Positions 6,705 through 14,796 of a stretch of 19,910 nt of DNA are shown piece after piece. The position numbers and the translations under genes were made by a program. Within the stretch, counting starts at the first letter, position 1, and each line of letters opens with the position of its first letter. Origin of the DNA: an uncultured Veillonella sp. (GTDB lineage: Bacteria > Bacillota > Negativicutes > Veillonellales > Veillonellaceae); the NCBI GenBank assembly GCA_900544365.1, contig UQVF01000036.1:1-19910 (forward strand), given 5' to 3'. A model generated the notes under the pieces. That model searched no databases, was not told the origin of the DNA, and saw only the letters and a list, made by a program, of their open reading frames with translations.

Positions 6705-9098
6705 ATGGCAGACAACACACATACCAAGATTGAGGTTGCTTTAGCGGGTAACCCTAACTGTGGTAAAACAAGTATATTTAATAATATGACGGGGTCCCGT
6801 CAACACGTAGGTAACTACGCAGGTGTTACAGTAGAGAAAAAACTTGGGGATGCAAAAATCGATGGTTATGACATTGAAATCATCGACTTACCAGGTACAT
6901 ACTCTTTAACAGCACGTTCTATTGATGAATTGGTAGCACGTAACGTTATCATCAATGAAAATCCAGAATTGATTGCCAATGTAGTGGATGCGTCTAATTT
7001 AGAACGTAACCTATACTTAACTGCGCAATTAATTGAACTAGAACAACCGATGCTACTTGTATTGAACATGGTAGACGTAGCAAAAGAAATGGGTTTACAG
7101 TTTAACATTAAAAAATTAGAAGAATTAACAGGTTCCACAGTAGTAGAAACTATTGGACGTACTAATAAAGGTACAGAAGGTGCACTACGTGGTATTGTAA
7201 AAGTATCTAAAGAGCGTAAAATCCCTAATGTGCGTGTTAACTATGGCGACGTATTAGAGCCAGCTATCGCAGAATTAGAATCAGAAGTAGCGAAACTTGA
7301 CACTGGTCGTTATCCACATCGTTGGGTAGCTATCAAATTGTTAGAACAAGATACAGATATCTTAGAAAAAGTACAAGAATTAGACAAATCTGGTGCTGTG
7401 TTGAGCAAAGCAGAAGCATTGCGTACAGAATTGAATAAATCTGTAGACATGGATATCGTGTTCCAAGAATACCGTCACCGTTTTGCAGTAGACGTATTCA
7501 ACGGCGTACTAGAAGTAGTACCTGAGCATAAAGATACCAAATCCGACAACATCGATAAAATCTTAACGAATCGTTGGTTAGGGATTCCTATCTTCTTATG
7601 CATCATGTGGGTAATGTTCTATTTAGTTATCAACGTTGCAGAGTATCCAAAAGGATGGTTGGAAGATGCGTTCAAATTGTTGACAGACTTTATCGGGGCT
7701 AACTTAGAAGATGGTTTGTTAAAATCTATGATTAATGATGGTATCATCGGTGGTGTAGGAGCTGTTATTAGCTTTATTCCTCACATCGTTCTATTATTCG
7801 TATGTATTTCTTTCTTAGAAGATACTGGATATATGGCGCGTGCAGCGTTCGTTATCGACCGCGTAATGCGTGGCGTAGGATTACATGGTAAATCGTTCAT
7901 CCCTATGCTATTAGGTTTTGGTTGTAATGTACCATCTATCATGGGTGCTCGTATTCTAGATAACCCTCGTGACCGTATGATTACGATTCTCGTATCTCCG
8001 TTTATGAGTTGTAGTGCTCGCTTACCAGTATATACATTATTAGCATCAGCCTTATTCCCAGTGGATGTGGCACCAACAATCTTACTTGGTATCTATGTAT
8101 TAGGTATTTTAGTAGCTGTTGTGACTGCAAAAGTACTTCGTACGTATGTATTTAAAGGTGAAGCAGAGCCATTTGTAATGGAAATGCCTCCATATCACAT
8201 GCCAACACTTCGTTCTGTAGGTATCCATATGTGGGAACGTTCCGTAATGTACCTTAAAAAAGCAGGTACATTTATCTTGGCGGCATCTGTACTTATTTGG
8301 TTCTTGACATCCTTCCCACAAGATGTAGAATACTCTCAAGACTTTGATGCTGCAAAAGCGGAAGTAACAGCTATGCACGAGCAAAAAGCTGATACCATCC
8401 TTGAAGAAGCAAAATTAGCAAATGATGAAGATAAAGATAAAGTCACTGCTATTTACGATCAAATGCTTGCTTTAGATGAAGAGCATAAAGATGATCCAAA
8501 AGAAGAGGAAGAAGCTGCTGCAGAAGAACCAGCTCAAGATGGAGCAGAAGCAACTGAAGAAACAGTAGAAGAGCCTGCTTACTTTGCAGAGCTAAAATCT
8601 GAAGAGTTGTATCCAGTGGCTTGGACTCTATATGTAAACCATAAAGCAGAAGAAGATGAAATCAAAGAATTGGATCTTCAACAAGGTAAAGAAAAAATTG
8701 AACAATCCTATGCAGCGCAAATTGGTCATTTCATTGAACCAGTAACAGAACCGCTTGGATTTAACTGGCGTGTTAATATCGCAGTAGTTGCGGCAGTAGC
8801 AGCAAAAGAAGTAATGATTAGTACATTAGGTACAATCTATGCGATCGAAGCTAGTGAAGATGATTCCACAACATTGGAAGAGTTCTTGGCAAATGATCCG
8901 GACTTCACACCATCTATTGGTTTAGGTTTGATGGTATTCGCCTTATTATACTTACCATGTTTAGCAACTATGGCTGTATTAAAACGTGAAACTGACTCCT
9001 GGACATGGTTTGTTGCAGTGTTTGCGTATACTAGTACTCTAGCTTGGGTTGGTGCATTCTTAGCAGTTCATATTGGACGCGCCTTTGGGTTAGAATAA
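6705..9098 (+). CDS. feoB: Ferrous iron transporter FeoB
   Basis: A 797-residue inner-membrane Fe(II) transporter with a cytoplasmic G-protein domain. G1 is GNPNCGKT (15-22), G2 lies in AGVTVE (39-44), G3 is DLPG (61-64) and G4 is NMVD (121-124). The FeoB helical bundle follows, then the membrane domain from about residue 291. Gate motif 1 includes GCNVP (406-410) and gate motif 2 LPCLATMAV (750-758), each with its conserved Cys. Unusual is a Glu/Asp/Lys-rich, coiled-coil-like insertion at about 541-667 between the FLTSFP and IGHFIEPV segments; most FeoB proteins have only a short loop there. The start has AAGGAG about 11 bases upstream. It is co-transcribed with feoA. Confidence 0.97.
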   Translation: MADNTHTKIEVALAGNPNCGKTSIFNNMTGSRQHVGNYAGVTVEKKLGDAKIDGYDIEIIDLPGTYSLTARSIDELVARNVIINENPELIANVVDASNLERNLYLTAQLIELEQPMLLVLNMVDVAKEMGLQFNIKKLEELTGSTVVETIGRTNKGTEGALRGIVKVSKERKIPNVRVNYGDVLEPAIAELESEVAKLDTGRYPHRWVAIKLLEQDTDILEKVQELDKSGAVLSKAEALRTELNKSVDMDIVFQEYRHRFAVDVFNGVLEVVPEHKDTKSDNIDKILTNRWLGIPIFLCIMWVMFYLVINVAEYPKGWLEDAFKLLTDFIGANLEDGLLKSMINDGIIGGVGAVISFIPHIVLLFVCISFLEDTGYMARAAFVIDRVMRGVGLHGKSFIPMLLGFGCNVPSIMGARILDNPRDRMITILVSPFMSCSARLPVYTLLASALFPVDVAPTILLGIYVLGILVAVVTAKVLRTYVFKGEAEPFVMEMPPYHMPTLRSVGIHMWERSVMYLKKAGTFILAASVLIWFLTSFPQDVEYSQDFDAAKAEVTAMHEQKADTILEEAKLANDEDKDKVTAIYDQMLALDEEHKDDPKEEEEAAAEEPAQDGAEATEETVEEPAYFAELKSEELYPVAWTLYVNHKAEEDEIKELDLQQGKEKIEQSYAAQIGHFIEPVTEPLGFNWRVNIAVVAAVAAKEVMISTLGTIYAIEASEDDSTTLEEFLANDPDFTPSIGLGLMVFALLYLPCLATMAVLKRETDSWTWFVAVFAYTSTLAWVGAFLAVHIGRAFGLE

Positions 9099-9238
9099 TC
9101 AATAATGATATTAAACCACTTAATAAGTTGAGAATGAGAAAAATTTTATTTCAAAATAAGGCTTAATTATGCGGTTTATTACATTTGCAAAATATTTTTC
9201 AAAAAGTACTTGAAAATGAGAAGGAGATGGTGTATACT

Positions 9239-9424
9239 ATGGATAGTGTTATTGTATACGCAATTGGTTTACTAGCTGTTCTCTATGTTGCATACCGAGT
9301 ATATAAAAGCGCAACAAGCTCAGGTGGTGGTTGTGGCGGCGGATGCGGTGGTGGATGTGGTTCCTCCTCTGAATCTGAAGCGGGATGTGGCTGTGGTGGT
9401 CATGCAGATCAGGTAGAAAAGTAA
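9239..9424 (+). CDS. FeoB-associated Cys-rich membrane protein
   Basis: A 61-residue protein with one N-terminal membrane helix (about residues 3-21, VIVYAIGLLAVLYVAYRVY) followed by a Gly/Cys tail (GGGCGGGCGGGCG, then GCGCGG). This layout is the FeoB-associated small protein found beside feoB in many Firmicutes; the cysteines may help hand over Fe(II), but its role is not settled. I prefer ATG 9239; in-frame ATG 9227 directly abuts the AAGGAG motif (9221-9226), too close to use it, while 9239 is 12 bases away. Upstream codons to 9185 are open but not conserved in character. It lies 140 bp after feoB and is followed by a hairpin at 9448. Confidence 0.88.
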   Translation: MDSVIVYAIGLLAVLYVAYRVYKSATSSGGGCGGGCGGGCGSSSESEAGCGCGGHADQVEK

Positions 9425-9447
9425 CTAATTCTATACCATAAGTTTGG

Positions 9448-9495
9448 TAAGAGGGACTCCGATAACACGGGCCCCTCTTATCTTTATGATTTTTA
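9448..9495 (+). terminator. Probable terminator after feo genes
   Basis: TAAGAGGG (9448-9455) pairs with CCCTCTTA (9473-9480), with an inner CCG/CGG pair, followed by an interrupted T-rich tract (TCTTTATGATTTTT). The tail is imperfect, so read-through into the next genes is possible. Confidence 0.55.
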
Positions 9496-9550
9496 ATTGT
9501 AATATATTTTCATGTATTAATGTGACGGAGTTCACAGAAAGGAACTAACA

Positions 9551-9811
9551 ATGTTCAACGTAAAAAAAGAAACTTTAAGAGATGCTAATGTATTCGCAGC
9601 TGGTTTAGCTTTAGGCACAGTAGGTTTGAAAGTGTTAACTTCTAAAGATGCTCGCAAAGTATATGCTAATGTAGTAGCAGCAGGTCTTCGTGCAAAAGAT
9701 AGCATCTTAAGAACTACTGAAAAATTACAAGCTTCTACAGACAGCATCTTGGCTGAAGCACAAGAAATCAACGATACTCGTGACGAAGAAGTATTAACAG
9801 AAGGAAAATAA
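9551..9811 (+). CDS. DUF6110-like small membrane-associated protein
   Basis: An 86-residue protein with a hydrophobic segment at about 14-29 that contains GxxxG (G18, G22), then a conserved-looking SSKDA-type motif (TSKDARKVYANV, 30-41) and an amphipathic, charged C-terminal half likely to form helices. From memory this matches the DUF6110 family, which lies next to heavy-metal P-type ATPases in clostridia and relatives. It ends three bases before the ATPase start, so the two are translated as a pair. Small GxxxG membrane proteins also accompany the P1B-6 ATPase in ferrosome loci; whether this is the counterpart is inference. GAAAGGA upstream supports the ATG at 9551. Confidence 0.75.
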   Translation: MFNVKKETLRDANVFAAGLALGTVGLKVLTSKDARKVYANVVAAGLRAKDSILRTTEKLQASTDSILAEAQEINDTRDEEVLTEGK

Positions 9812-9814
9812 TTC

Positions 9815-11944
9815 ATGATGCAATTTAAAATGTTGCAACGCTTGTCCCGTCGTCTTCATGTACGCATTGAGGGACGTAAGTTTAATGACGCACAGGCTCA
9901 ATATATCGAAGATACATTGATGGCCTGTGAAGCCATTAACAAAGCGAACTTCTATACGCGTTCTGGAGATATCATCATCCAACATAGTGGTGATGAAAGT
10001 GCGGTGAAAACTGCTTTATTCGGATTACAAGATTTGGATTTAGCCAATGCACCAGCATTGCATGAACTTTCACCACGCCTTGTCAACAAGCGTTACAAAG
10101 AAGAAATGATCGATAAAACATTGCTTTATATCGGTAAAAAAATTGTGTTACCAGCGCCTATCGCAGCAGCGTGGTCCTGGTTTGACGGTATCAAGTTCAT
10201 CGGTACAGCGATCAAAACATTGTGGCAACGCAAATTGACCGTAGAAGTATTAGATGGCGTAGCTATCGGTGCAGCATTGTTACAAAAAGATTACTCCACA
10301 GCGGGTGCTGTGATGTACTTATTAGGCATCGGCGAAATCTTGGAAGAATGGACATTACGTAAATCCGTACTTAACCTTGCGGAAAGTATGTCTTTGAACG
10401 TAGACAAAGTTTGGGTTCTTGTAGATGGCGTAGAAGTAAGTAAACCAATCGGTGAAGTACAAGTTGGCGATATCGTAGTGGTTCGCCAAGGCGAAGTCGT
10501 GCCATTGGATGGTCAAGTTGTGGACGGTGTTGTTCTTGTGAATGAAAGCTCCATGACTGGGGAGCCTGAACCAGTTCGTCGTGATGCAGGCACATCTGTG
10601 TATGCAGGTACAGTTGTAGAAGAAGGTCAATGTTCCTTCGAAGTACGTACCACTTGCAAACACACTCGTTTCGAACAAATCGTAAACTTGATTGAAGAAT
10701 CTGAACAAATGAAATCTGGTATGGAACAAAAAGCATACCGCATGGCAGATAAATTAGTACCAGTGAGTTTCTTAGGTGCATTCGCTACCTTTGCCTTAAC
10801 TCGCAACTTGATGAAAGCTTTATCTTTCGTTATGGTAGACTTCTCCTGTGCATTGAAATTGTCCATTCCATTGGCGGTATTATCCGCTATGCAAGAAGCG
10901 TCCAACCGAGGTATCACTGTAAAAGGCGGTAAATTCTTGGAGCGCATTGCAGAAGCAGATATGATCGTATTCGACAAAACAGGTACTTTAACAAAAGCAG
11001 AACCTGTATTCCAAGAAATCATTCCTTTCAACGGTAATGATGCTGATGAAATGTTGACATTAGCGGCTTGCTTGGAAGAGCATTTCCCTCATTCCATGGC
11101 AAAAGCAGTAGTGACAGCAGCACGCGATCATCATTTACCACATAAAGAAATGCACTCTAAAGTAGAATATGTTGTAGCACACGGTATTGCATCCAAAGTG
11201 GGTAACCGCAAAGTGCGTATCGGTAGTTATCACTTCATATTTGAAGATGAGAAAACAACGATTCCAGCAGGAGAAGAAGCTAAATTTGAAAATCTTCCAG
11301 AAGGTTGTTCCTATCTATACTTAGCGATTTCTAACGTCCTATCTGCAGTTATTTGTATTAAAGACCCAGTGCGTGAAGAAGCGAAAACTGTTATCCGCGA
11401 ACTTCATGAGTTAGGTGTGAAGAAAATCGTTATGATGACTGGCGATAGCCGTAAAAATGCAGAACGCGTTGCAGCGGAAATTGGTATTGACGAAGTTCAT
11501 GCAGAAGTTATGCCAACTGACAAAGCTGATTACGTACGTAAAGCAAAAGAAGAAGGCTACACAGTGATGATGGTAGGGGACGGTATCAACGACTCCTTGG
11601 CATTATCTGAAGCACATGTAGGTATTGGTATGAATGAAGGTGCACCAATTGCACAAAAAATTGCCAATGTCACAGTGTCCAGTGATAACTTAACCGCCAT
11701 CGTTGACTTACGTCGTATTTCCATGAAATTAATGGATCGTATTAAAATTAACTATAACTCCATCGTAGGCGTGAATGGTGGCCTTGTAGGATTGGGCGTG
11801 TTGGGAGTAATGCCTCCTAGCTCCACTGCATGGATTCACAACTTATTCACACTAGGTGTGGGTATGTATAGCATGACTCCATTATTGGAAAAACCTAAAA
11901 CAACAAACGATGACTGCATCGAAGTAGAAGCAGTTGTAGCGTAA
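9815..11944 (+). CDS. P1B-type metal ATPase with SCA metal motif
   Basis: A 709-residue membrane pump of the heavy-metal P-type ATPase family. Visible motifs: TGEP (248-251, actuator), DKTGT with phosphorylated D387, HFPHS (423-427, in place of the HP motif), TGDS (542-545) and GDGINDS (588-594). The M4 metal motif is SCALKLSIP (344-352), lacking the CPC/SPC/CPH of the common subgroups. An SCA-type motif is, from memory, typical of the P1B-6 subgroup, which includes FezB of ferrosomes. The N terminus (1-60) resembles a degenerate HMA fold without a CxxC site. Location after feoAB suggests iron as substrate; this is inference. AAGGA nine bases upstream of ATG 9815 sets the start, and a second Met follows directly. 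Confidence 0.9.
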   Translation: MMQFKMLQRLSRRLHVRIEGRKFNDAQAQYIEDTLMACEAINKANFYTRSGDIIIQHSGDESAVKTALFGLQDLDLANAPALHELSPRLVNKRYKEEMIDKTLLYIGKKIVLPAPIAAAWSWFDGIKFIGTAIKTLWQRKLTVEVLDGVAIGAALLQKDYSTAGAVMYLLGIGEILEEWTLRKSVLNLAESMSLNVDKVWVLVDGVEVSKPIGEVQVGDIVVVRQGEVVPLDGQVVDGVVLVNESSMTGEPEPVRRDAGTSVYAGTVVEEGQCSFEVRTTCKHTRFEQIVNLIEESEQMKSGMEQKAYRMADKLVPVSFLGAFATFALTRNLMKALSFVMVDFSCALKLSIPLAVLSAMQEASNRGITVKGGKFLERIAEADMIVFDKTGTLTKAEPVFQEIIPFNGNDADEMLTLAACLEEHFPHSMAKAVVTAARDHHLPHKEMHSKVEYVVAHGIASKVGNRKVRIGSYHFIFEDEKTTIPAGEEAKFENLPEGCSYLYLAISNVLSAVICIKDPVREEAKTVIRELHELGVKKIVMMTGDSRKNAERVAAEIGIDEVHAEVMPTDKADYVRKAKEEGYTVMMVGDGINDSLALSEAHVGIGMNEGAPIAQKIANVTVSSDNLTAIVDLRRISMKLMDRIKINYNSIVGVNGGLVGLGVLGVMPPSSTAWIHNLFTLGVGMYSMTPLLEKPKTTNDDCIEVEAVVA

Positions 11945-11949
11945 CACAC

Positions 11950-11976
11950 AAAAAGCATCCGTAAGGATGCTTTTTT
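11950..11976 (+). terminator. Terminator after P-type ATPase gene
   Basis: AAAAAGCATCC (11950-11960), tetraloop GTAA, GGATGCTTTTT (11965-11975) and a continuing T run; a textbook Rho-independent terminator five bases after the stop codon. It separates the iron genes from the next two membrane protein genes. Confidence 0.92.
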
Positions 11977-12003
11977 GTTTGTAAAATTGAAACTGTATAT
12001 GTA

Positions 12004-12032
12004 TTTATAAGATGGCCGATGTTTGCTATACT
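12004..12032 (+). promoter_or_regulatory. Promoter for the two membrane protein genes
   Basis: TTTATA (12004-12009), 17-base spacer, then TATACT (12027-12032) preceded by TGC, which makes it an extended -10. It lies 38 bases before the ATG at 12070 and directly follows the ATPase terminator, so the next pair is probably transcribed on its own. Confidence 0.6.
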
Positions 12033-12069
12033 ATAGGGAGAGATAATTTTGGTATAGAAAGGAAATTGT

Positions 12070-12465
12070 ATGTCAACAATTCAAGACGTAGTGCAACGCA
12101 CGATATATATGAGTATATTTTTTATATTGATTCCCCTAGGGGCGTATACGATTCATACGGGGATGAGCGCCATGGTGGCGGGGGGCAGCTATGGGATGTT
12201 ATCCCTATTCATTCCTATTTTCTACTTACGTTCTAATGAAAGTGGATTTGGTCCAAAGGCTCGCAGAATACCGATTTGTGTGTACGTACTAGCTTGGGCT
12301 CTTGTACAAGGAGGTACCTTCTTGGTCTTCAACAATCTAGATTTATCTTGGTTGTGGAATCTATCTACTATGGGTCGTGATGTGGTATTTGCTATCATCA
12401 TGTATTGCCAAGTGACCTTATCTTTAGTATTGGCGTTAACAGGTGGAAAGAATACAGAGGTGTAA
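12070..12465 (+). CDS. Uncharacterised four-helix membrane protein
   Basis: A 131-residue protein that I do not recognise. It shows about four hydrophobic helices (roughly 9-29, 36-53, 67-88 and 104-124) joined by short loops; the loop around 54-68 (RSNESGFGPKARR) is basic, suggesting a cytoplasmic side. No signal peptide, cysteine cluster or catalytic motif is visible. A GAAAGGAAA ribosome binding site precedes ATG 12070. It ends one base before the next gene, so the two are translationally linked and probably work together. Position after the iron-related ATPase gene is suggestive, but a terminator and a new promoter lie between. Confidence 0.75.
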   Translation: MSTIQDVVQRTIYMSIFFILIPLGAYTIHTGMSAMVAGGSYGMLSLFIPIFYLRSNESGFGPKARRIPICVYVLAWALVQGGTFLVFNNLDLSWLWNLSTMGRDVVFAIIMYCQVTLSLVLALTGGKNTEV

Positions 12466-12466
12466 T

Positions 12467-13321
12467 ATGAGAAGTTATATAAAATTTTATAGCTGGTCCA
12501 TGCTCTGGATTATTCCGCTCAGCTTGGTCTTTAGCTTAGGGCAGTTTGACACGTCTAGCATCATCATGTTCGTCATTGCTTCCTTGGGGATTCCTTTGGG
12601 ACTGAAAGCAGTGCCAAGACTGGCGGGGCAATTTGACTTTCACTTAGGAAAAGGACATTATACATACGCTTGGCTTTGGTGGAATCTATTCTTTTTCTTT
12701 GGAAATGGTGTGTTGCCGTTTACATTGCCTAAAGAACCTATCTATGTTATGCTGGTTTGGGTGTTGACCATGTTAGTTGTGGTGGCTCTTATGATTGGTA
12801 CGTCGAAACTATTAGATTGCTGGATGGCGCGCAAAGTACGTCATTACTTTATCGATACAGTGCTAAACATCTCTACCTATGCGTTGCCGTTGCCAATGCT
12901 ATTTTTAGGAGATGTGATGTATCTGAACTTAAATGATCCTATCATCCAAGCCTCTTTAGATGCACAGGGTTTTGCAGGGTTAATCGCTAGTCTATACATC
13001 GGGGTCGTGCTTATGATACTTACTACTATCGGCAGTATGGTCCTATACTTATACCCACGTCGCACAGCATTATGGCCTCGTGTGACGGCAATCGTTGTGA
13101 TGGCAGTATGGTGGGTGGCAACCAATGCACATATCCTATTCGGTGGATATATCCCAGATATTGTGAAAGTCTGGGCAGGAAAAGCATTGCCAGCTTTCAC
13201 AGGTAGCCCGTTGGTGTATATTACACCATCCATCTTTGAAATTTGTGCTATTGCACTAAGCGTGGCTATTGGACTAGGGATTGAAAAATTGTGGTTGTCT
13301 AAAACAGATACAACGATTTAG
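12467..13321 (+). CDS. Uncharacterised polytopic membrane protein
   Basis: A 284-residue integral membrane protein, unrecognised. Around seven or eight hydrophobic stretches are visible, for example WIIPLSLVFSL, IIMFVIASLGIPLGL, WLWWNLFFFFG, VMLVWVLTMLVVVALMIG, LIASLYIGVVLMILTTIG and AIVVMAVWWVATNAHILFGG, plus a C-terminal helix. No transporter, protease or enzyme motif was identified. I chose ATG 12467 (MRSYIKF), with CAGAGG about six bases upstream, over an in-frame ATG at 12443 that overlaps the preceding gene and has no good ribosome binding site. Single-base spacing to the gene before indicates an operon. No terminator is obvious before the Fic gene. Confidence 0.78.
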   Translation: MRSYIKFYSWSMLWIIPLSLVFSLGQFDTSSIIMFVIASLGIPLGLKAVPRLAGQFDFHLGKGHYTYAWLWWNLFFFFGNGVLPFTLPKEPIYVMLVWVLTMLVVVALMIGTSKLLDCWMARKVRHYFIDTVLNISTYALPLPMLFLGDVMYLNLNDPIIQASLDAQGFAGLIASLYIGVVLMILTTIGSMVLYLYPRRTALWPRVTAIVVMAVWWVATNAHILFGGYIPDIVKVWAGKALPAFTGSPLVYITPSIFEICAIALSVAIGLGIEKLWLSKTDTTI

Positions 13322-13403
13322 TGTGAGGCTGTAAAAATTCTACTACAATAGAGGGGAAAATAATACGAGTGTAGAACCTTCGTTAATTAAGGAGATGATG
13401 AGC

Positions 13404-14042
13404 TTGAAACTTTCATATAATTATGTAAATGATATGCTAGTTAGAATGGCTCATCATAGTACTGCTATTGAAGGGAATACACTGACAGAATATGAAGCGA
13501 AGTGTATTTTATTAGATGGCATGATCCCTAGAGCGATGCATGAACGTGAATTTTATGAAGTTAAAAATTACAAGAAATATATGGGATTCTTAACAGATAC
13601 GTATCCTAATGAAATTACTGTTCAAATCATAAAAGACACGCATAGCTATTTATTACAAGATATTAGAGAGGATAAAGGGGCATTTAAGACGGTTCGTAAC
13701 ATCATCATAGGAACTGATTTTATGCCTACAGAACCTTATTTAGTACCAGCAGAATTAAAAAACTGGTGTCATACCTTAGAATATAGACTAAACATCTCTA
13801 ATACTGTGGAAGAAAAAATAGAAGTTATCATGGAGCAGCATTTGCGACTTGAAGGGATACATCCATTTTCTGATGGCAATGGAAGGACGGGAAGAGCGTT
13901 AATCGTTCATTCTTGCCTACAACAAGGGATTGCTCCTATTATTATCCGTAAAAGTGATAGACAGCTATACATGAATCTATTATCCGAGTTAGACATAAAA
14001 GGACTAACAGAAATGGGAATACGGTTGTCAAACGAAGAATAA
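13404..14042 (+). CDS. Fic family protein, class II
   Basis: A Fic-domain enzyme of about 212 residues; such proteins transfer AMP or a similar group to target proteins. The catalytic loop HPFSDGNGRTGR (153-164) is complete with His153. An N-terminal STAIEG (19-24) fits the inhibitory (S/T)xxxE(G/N) helix, so the protein carries its own inhibitor and needs no separate antitoxin. The TTG at 13404 lies nine bases from AAGGAG; ATG at 13395 or 13398 is in frame but only 0-3 bases from it, so the TTG is preferred. The stop falls two bases before hsdM-homologous sequence, so the C terminus may have been set by that junction. Stand-alone short Fic proteins often lie inside type I restriction loci. 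The target is unknown. Confidence 0.85.
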   Translation: MKLSYNYVNDMLVRMAHHSTAIEGNTLTEYEAKCILLDGMIPRAMHEREFYEVKNYKKYMGFLTDTYPNEITVQIIKDTHSYLLQDIREDKGAFKTVRNIIIGTDFMPTEPYLVPAELKNWCHTLEYRLNISNTVEEKIEVIMEQHLRLEGIHPFSDGNGRTGRALIVHSCLQQGIAPIIIRKSDRQLYMNLLSELDIKGLTEMGIRLSNEE

Positions 14043-14044
14043 TC

Positions 14045-14578
14045 TTGCACAGCTTATACCATTTGAACACAGAAGGCACCATGGCCATTGTATTGCCACA
14101 TGGGGTGCTATTTCGTGGCGCAGCGGAAGGTAAAATCCGTGAGACCATCATCGAGAAAAACTATTTGGATGCAGTCATTGGATTGCCAGCAAACTTGTTC
14201 TATGGCACGAGCATTCCCACCACGATTTTAGTGTTCAAAAAGAATCGTACGAACCGTGATGTGTTATTTATCGATGCGAGCAACGAGTTTGAAAAAGGGA
14301 AAAACCAAAATAACTTGAGCGAAGAGAATATTGCTAAGATTATCGACACTTACCGCAATCGTGTGGATGTGGAGAAATATGCCCATGTGGCGAGCTTAGA
14401 GGAAATCAAGGAGAATGATTATAACTTAAACATTCCTCGTTACGTGGACACCTTTGAAGAAGAGGAAGAGCTAGACCTTGAGGAAATCAATCGCATGATT
14501 GAACAAGATAATCGGGACATTGCGGCTTTGGAAAAAGAAACTGCAGAACAGTTGGCATTGTTGGGGGTGAAACTGTAG
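14045..14578 (+). pseudogene. Type I restriction methylase HsdM, C-terminal remnant
   Basis: This frame encodes the last third or so (about 177 residues) of a type I modification subunit. Recognisable are LHSLYHLNTEGTMAIVLPHG, then GVLFRGAAEGKIR, IGLPANLFYGTSIPTTILVF and the C-terminal NDYNLNIPRYVDTF with an acidic coiled-coil tail. Intact HsdM is around 500 residues; the SAM-binding and NPP(Y/F) catalytic motifs are missing, so no methylation is expected. Sequence homologous to HsdM begins only at about 14042, abutting the Fic stop. An ATG at 14081 after AGAAGG could start a short peptide, but this is a remnant. It is followed by its own terminator. Confidence 0.85.
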
Positions 14579-14607
14579 AGAGTTTTTGACATAGGTAGAT
14601 AATAGAG

Positions 14608-14645
14608 AAACGATACGACTAGTGGGGGCTGGTCGTATCGTTTTT
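14608..14645 (+). terminator. Terminator after hsdM remnant
   Basis: AAACGATACGAC (14608-14619) pairs with GTCGTATCGTTT (14632-14643), followed by T's. Strong Rho-independent structure. Its CGATAC/GTATCGTTTTTG parts recur in the hairpin at 15705-15743. Confidence 0.85.
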
Positions 14646-14714
14646 GCTTGGAACTATTTACCGTTAGGAGCATGTAGTACTGTTAGGAAATTTTCTAGGA
14701 AAAATAAAAAGGAT

Positions 14715-14796
14715 ATGGAATACTTCTAGTAGATAGTATTGCACTATCTCTAGTTTTAGCAGGTATGATATAATTTAAAAAAGGAAGGTATTCCAT
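14715..14796 (+). promoter_or_regulatory. Promoter and inverted repeats, first PDDEXK gene
   Basis: An extended -10 TGATATAAT (14766-14774) places transcription start about 14 bases before the ATG. A hairpin AGATAGT/ACTATCT (14731-14737, 14743-14749) lies upstream. A longer-range inverted repeat, ATGGAATAC (14715-14723) with GTATTCCAT (14788-14796), ends in the start codon. All elements recur before the second copy, so they are probably functional, for instance as operator sites. Confidence 0.55.

Noticed and set aside
10355..11031. Long minus-strand reading frames of 124-136 codons inside the P-type ATPase gene
   Set aside because: They are antisense to a gene with complete motifs, lack ribosome binding sites and have no protein-like conservation that I can see.
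12012..12236. 74-codon reading frame overlapping the first membrane protein gene
   Set aside because: It is in another frame, includes the promoter and leader, and has no plausible start signal; the 12070 gene has a good ribosome binding site and membrane helices.
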